Source of the DNA: Anaerolineaceae bacterium | Lineage (GTDB): Bacteria; Chloroflexota; Anaerolineae; Anaerolineales; Villigracilaceae | Direction: 5' to 3' | NCBI GenBank assembly: GCA_009885445.1 | Contig: VFKQ01000313.1 | Coordinates: forward strand, 1 to 8,767 | Length of the DNA: 8,767 nt | Shown here: positions 7,729-8,767 of the stretch, piece after piece | Layout: each line of letters begins with the position of its first letter | Numbering within the stretch: the first letter of the stretch is position 1 | The notes under the pieces: generated by a model | The model's database searches: none | What the model was told of the DNA's origin: nothing | The model's input: the letters and a program-made list of their open reading frames with translations, nothing else | Program-made: the position numbers and the translations under genes

Positions 7729-7741
7729 AAAATGTGTCATG

Positions 7742-7775
7742 TTTTGAAGGACGATATTAATATCGTCCTTCAAAA
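7742..7775. repeat. Perfect 34-bp palindrome in the enolase / giant gene intergenic region
   Basis: The arm TTTTGAAGGACGATATT (7742-7758) is followed immediately by its exact reverse complement (7759-7775), with no spacer or mismatch. In RNA it would form a stem of about 15 pairs closed by UUAA. No T-run follows it on either strand, so it is not a standard intrinsic terminator by itself. It could be an RNA 3' stabiliser, a protein site or a second part of the enolase terminator. Confidence 0.85.
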
Positions 7776-7806
7776 GACGAACGGACGAGAGCATCTCCCG
7801 TCCGTT
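7776..7806 (-). terminator. Rho-independent terminator of the enolase gene
   Basis: Starting about 11 bases after the enolase TAG, arms at 7799-7806 and 7780-7787 (AACGGACG on the minus strand with its complement CGTCCGTT) form an 8-bp stem. An inner GAG/CTC stem of 3 bp closes a 3-base loop, with one mismatch between the two stems. Downstream on the minus strand the sequence continues CGTCTTTT, a short T-run that belongs to the first arm of the neighbouring palindrome. The placement fits termination of enolase transcripts before the giant gene. Confidence 0.65.
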
Positions 7807-7817
7807 TCACATAAAAA

Positions 7818-8621
7818 CTATTTTCCCGCGCGCAGTGCGTCCCAGCCGGCGTAGGTGGCTGTCTCACCCAACTCCGCTTCGATGCGCAAAAGCTGGTTGT
7901 ATTTCGCGACCCGGTCCGAGCGGGCGGGCGCACCGATTTTTATCTGACCCGTTCCCAGCGCGACGGCGATATCGGCAATGGTCGTGTCCTCCGTCTCGCC
8001 CGAGCGGTGACTGGTCACAGCCCGCCAGCCCGCGCGCTGACAAAGTTCCACGGCTTCGATGGTCTCAGTCAGCGAGCCGATTTGATTCACTTTTACCAGC
8101 AGGGCGTTGGCCGCGTTTTCGGCGATGCCTTTGCGCACCCGTTCCGGATTCGTGACCAGCAAATCGTCGCCGACGAGTTGAATCTTATCGCCGAGTTTTT
8201 GCACCATCAGTTTCCACGAAGCCCAGTCATCTTGCGCGTGTCCGTCCTCGATGGAGACGATGGGATAGTCCTTGACCCACTTGGCCCAGAACTCCACCAT
8301 TTGCTCGCCTGAAAATTTCTTGCCCTCTTTGCGCAGGTTATACATTTTTGTTTCTTCTTCATAAAATTCCGACGCGGCGGGATCGAGTGCAATGGCCACA
8401 TCTTTTCCGCGCCCCGCTTTGAAGCCGGCCTTCTCGATGGCGGCCATGATGACTTCGAGCGCCTCTTCATTTGCTTTCAACGCGGGCGCGTATCCGCCTT
8501 CATCACCCACGAGAGTCGAATATCCTTTTTCTTTCAACACCGCTTTGAGTGCGTGATAAATTTCGGCGCCCCAGCGCAAACCCTCGCCGAAAGAGTCCGC
8601 GCCCAACGGCATAACCCCCAT
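7818..8621 (-). CDS. eno: Enolase (phosphopyruvate hydratase), N-terminally truncated: C-terminal barrel only
   Basis: Enolase converts 2-phosphoglycerate to phosphoenolpyruvate in glycolysis, in the cytoplasm. The 267 residues from the ATG at 8621 match the family from VMPLGADSF to the C-terminus. Visible active-site residues (yeast equivalents in brackets): E41 in GDEGGYAP (E211); D80 in ALDPAASEF (D246), E125 in SIEDG (E295) and D152 in GDDLLVT (D320), the Mg2+ ligands; K177 in LLVKVNQIG (K345, general base); H205, R206 and S207 in SHRSGETED (H373-S375); K240 in VAKYNQLLR (K396). Family members are about 420-435 residues, so 150-165 are missing: the N-terminal domain and the segment carrying H159 and E168. 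Upstream the frame stays open only to a TAG at 8658-8660, and residues DLDSQYCDG do not give the expected DxQEFM motif. No Shine-Dalgarno precedes the ATG at 8621 or the one at 8612. The rest of the frame is intact, so the break is local: a disrupted gene or an assembly junction. A terminator hairpin follows the stop. Confidence 0.9.
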   Translation of the reverse strand: MGVMPLGADSFGEGLRWGAEIYHALKAVLKEKGYSTLVGDEGGYAPALKANEEALEVIMAAIEKAGFKAGRGKDVAIALDPAASEFYEEETKMYNLRKEGKKFSGEQMVEFWAKWVKDYPIVSIEDGHAQDDWASWKLMVQKLGDKIQLVGDDLLVTNPERVRKGIAENAANALLVKVNQIGSLTETIEAVELCQRAGWRAVTSHRSGETEDTTIADIAVALGTGQIKIGAPARSDRVAKYNQLLRIEAELGETATYAGWDALRAGK

Positions 8622-8662
8622 TCCATCGCAATACTGCGAATCCAGATCGCCCGATTCCTAGT

Positions 8663-8681
8663 GCAGCAGCTTCCGTGCTGC
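8663..8681. repeat. Short perfect hairpin GCAGCA / TGCTGC
   Basis: GCAGCA (8663-8668), 7-base loop GCTTCCG, TGCTGC (8676-8681). It lies just upstream of the in-frame stop bounding the enolase fragment. It has no T-run and looks like part of a palindromic interspersed repeat rather than a terminator. Confidence 0.55.
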
Positions 8682-8732
8682 CCTCTGTGTTGTCGCAAGT
8701 GCTGATTATTTATGACACAGTAGAATTACGCG

Positions 8733-8755
8733 CGCGGCTCCGAAACAGAGCCGCG
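8733..8755. repeat. Short perfect hairpin CGCGGCTC / GAGCCGCG
   Basis: CGCGGCTC (8733-8740), 7-base loop CGAAACA, GAGCCGCG (8748-8755), followed by ACCGTCAGAGCG at the window end. From memory, GC-rich repeats with a GCCGCGACCGT core occur scattered in several environmental bacterial phyla; I cannot check this here. It suggests a mobile or interspersed palindromic element. Confidence 0.55.
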
Positions 8756-8767
8756 ACCGTCAGAGCG

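Larger units (their letters stand above)
8622..8767. other. Non-coding, palindrome-rich stretch replacing the expected enolase 5' part
   Basis: The 146 bases upstream of the truncated enolase contain no supportable gene on either strand. They hold two perfect hairpins (8663-8681 and 8733-8755) and between them CTGTGT (8685-8690) facing ACACAG (8715-8720). Intact enolase would require about 450-500 coding bases here. The stretch looks like intergenic interspersed-repeat DNA. Confidence 0.6.

Noticed and set aside
7742..7775. 34-bp palindrome as a stand-alone intrinsic terminator
   Set aside because: After the stem both strands read CAAAA rather than a T-run, so it lacks the expected tail.
7588..7854. 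Plus-strand 88-codon open frame across the intergenic region
   Set aside because: It overlaps the start of the giant gene, the palindrome, the terminator and the end of enolase, and its translation has no recognisable pattern.
8007..8312. Plus-strand frame opposite enolase
   Set aside because: The minus-strand enolase sequence is unmistakable with all barrel active-site motifs; the opposite frame is a mirror of its codons.
8622..8660. Extension of enolase upstream to the TAG, with LH*ESGDLDSQ loosely resembling the HAxNSxDFQ segment of the family
   Set aside because: The match is only a few residues, needs extra residues before VMP, includes a stop and overlaps a hairpin. It could be a decayed remnant but is too weak to annotate.
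7618..8767. CRISPR array or tRNA in the intergenic parts
   Set aside because: No regularly spaced direct repeats and no cloverleaf-compatible sequence with a T-loop GTTCRA were seen.

Overview
The window is 8,767 bases of moderately GC-rich bacterial DNA. All genes I can support lie on the minus strand, so transcription runs from right to left. The organism is probably a member of the Chloroflexota (Anaerolineae-like). This is inference from the giant membrane protein, whose layout (Tic20/DUF4870-like head, DUF2157-like segment, proline-rich linker, very long polytopic region, 'ERxREQL...WE' tail) I associate with that phylum, and from a PrsW-type protease beside it. No rRNA, tRNA, CRISPR array, integrase or transposase gene is visible.

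Layout from right to left (the direction of transcription): (1) 8622-8767 has no coding sequence but holds two short perfect hairpins and a looser inverted repeat. (2) 7818-8621 encodes the C-terminal barrel of enolase. The first 150-165 residues of the family are absent, and the in-frame reading stops at a TAG at 8658-8660. (3) 7618-7817 is an intergenic region with the enolase terminator hairpin, a perfect 34-bp palindrome, and a weak promoter/operator candidate for the next gene. (4) 799-7617 is a single uninterrupted gene for a 2,272-residue membrane protein that fills most of the window. (5) 1-796 is the start of a PrsW-family intramembrane metalloprotease gene, whose 3' end lies outside the window.

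The giant gene and the protease gene are separated by 2 bases, and the protease ribosome binding site lies inside the last codons of the giant gene. They therefore almost certainly form one translationally coupled operon. The enolase gene has its own terminator and looks like an unrelated neighbour.

The most interesting content is the giant protein. Reading it by eye, most of it (about residues 565-1920) is built from about 12 divergent units of roughly 100-140 residues, each with about four membrane spans. Long and short spacings alternate, suggesting a higher-order module of about 240 residues. Two neighbouring modules still align without gaps over 86 residues. A second in-frame ATG at 7161 has its own strong Shine-Dalgarno sequence, so the gene may make two products: one with the N-terminal four-span domain and one starting with a soluble helical domain. 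The function is unknown. The pairing of a giant repeat-built membrane protein with a PrsW protease is the best candidate here for an undescribed system.
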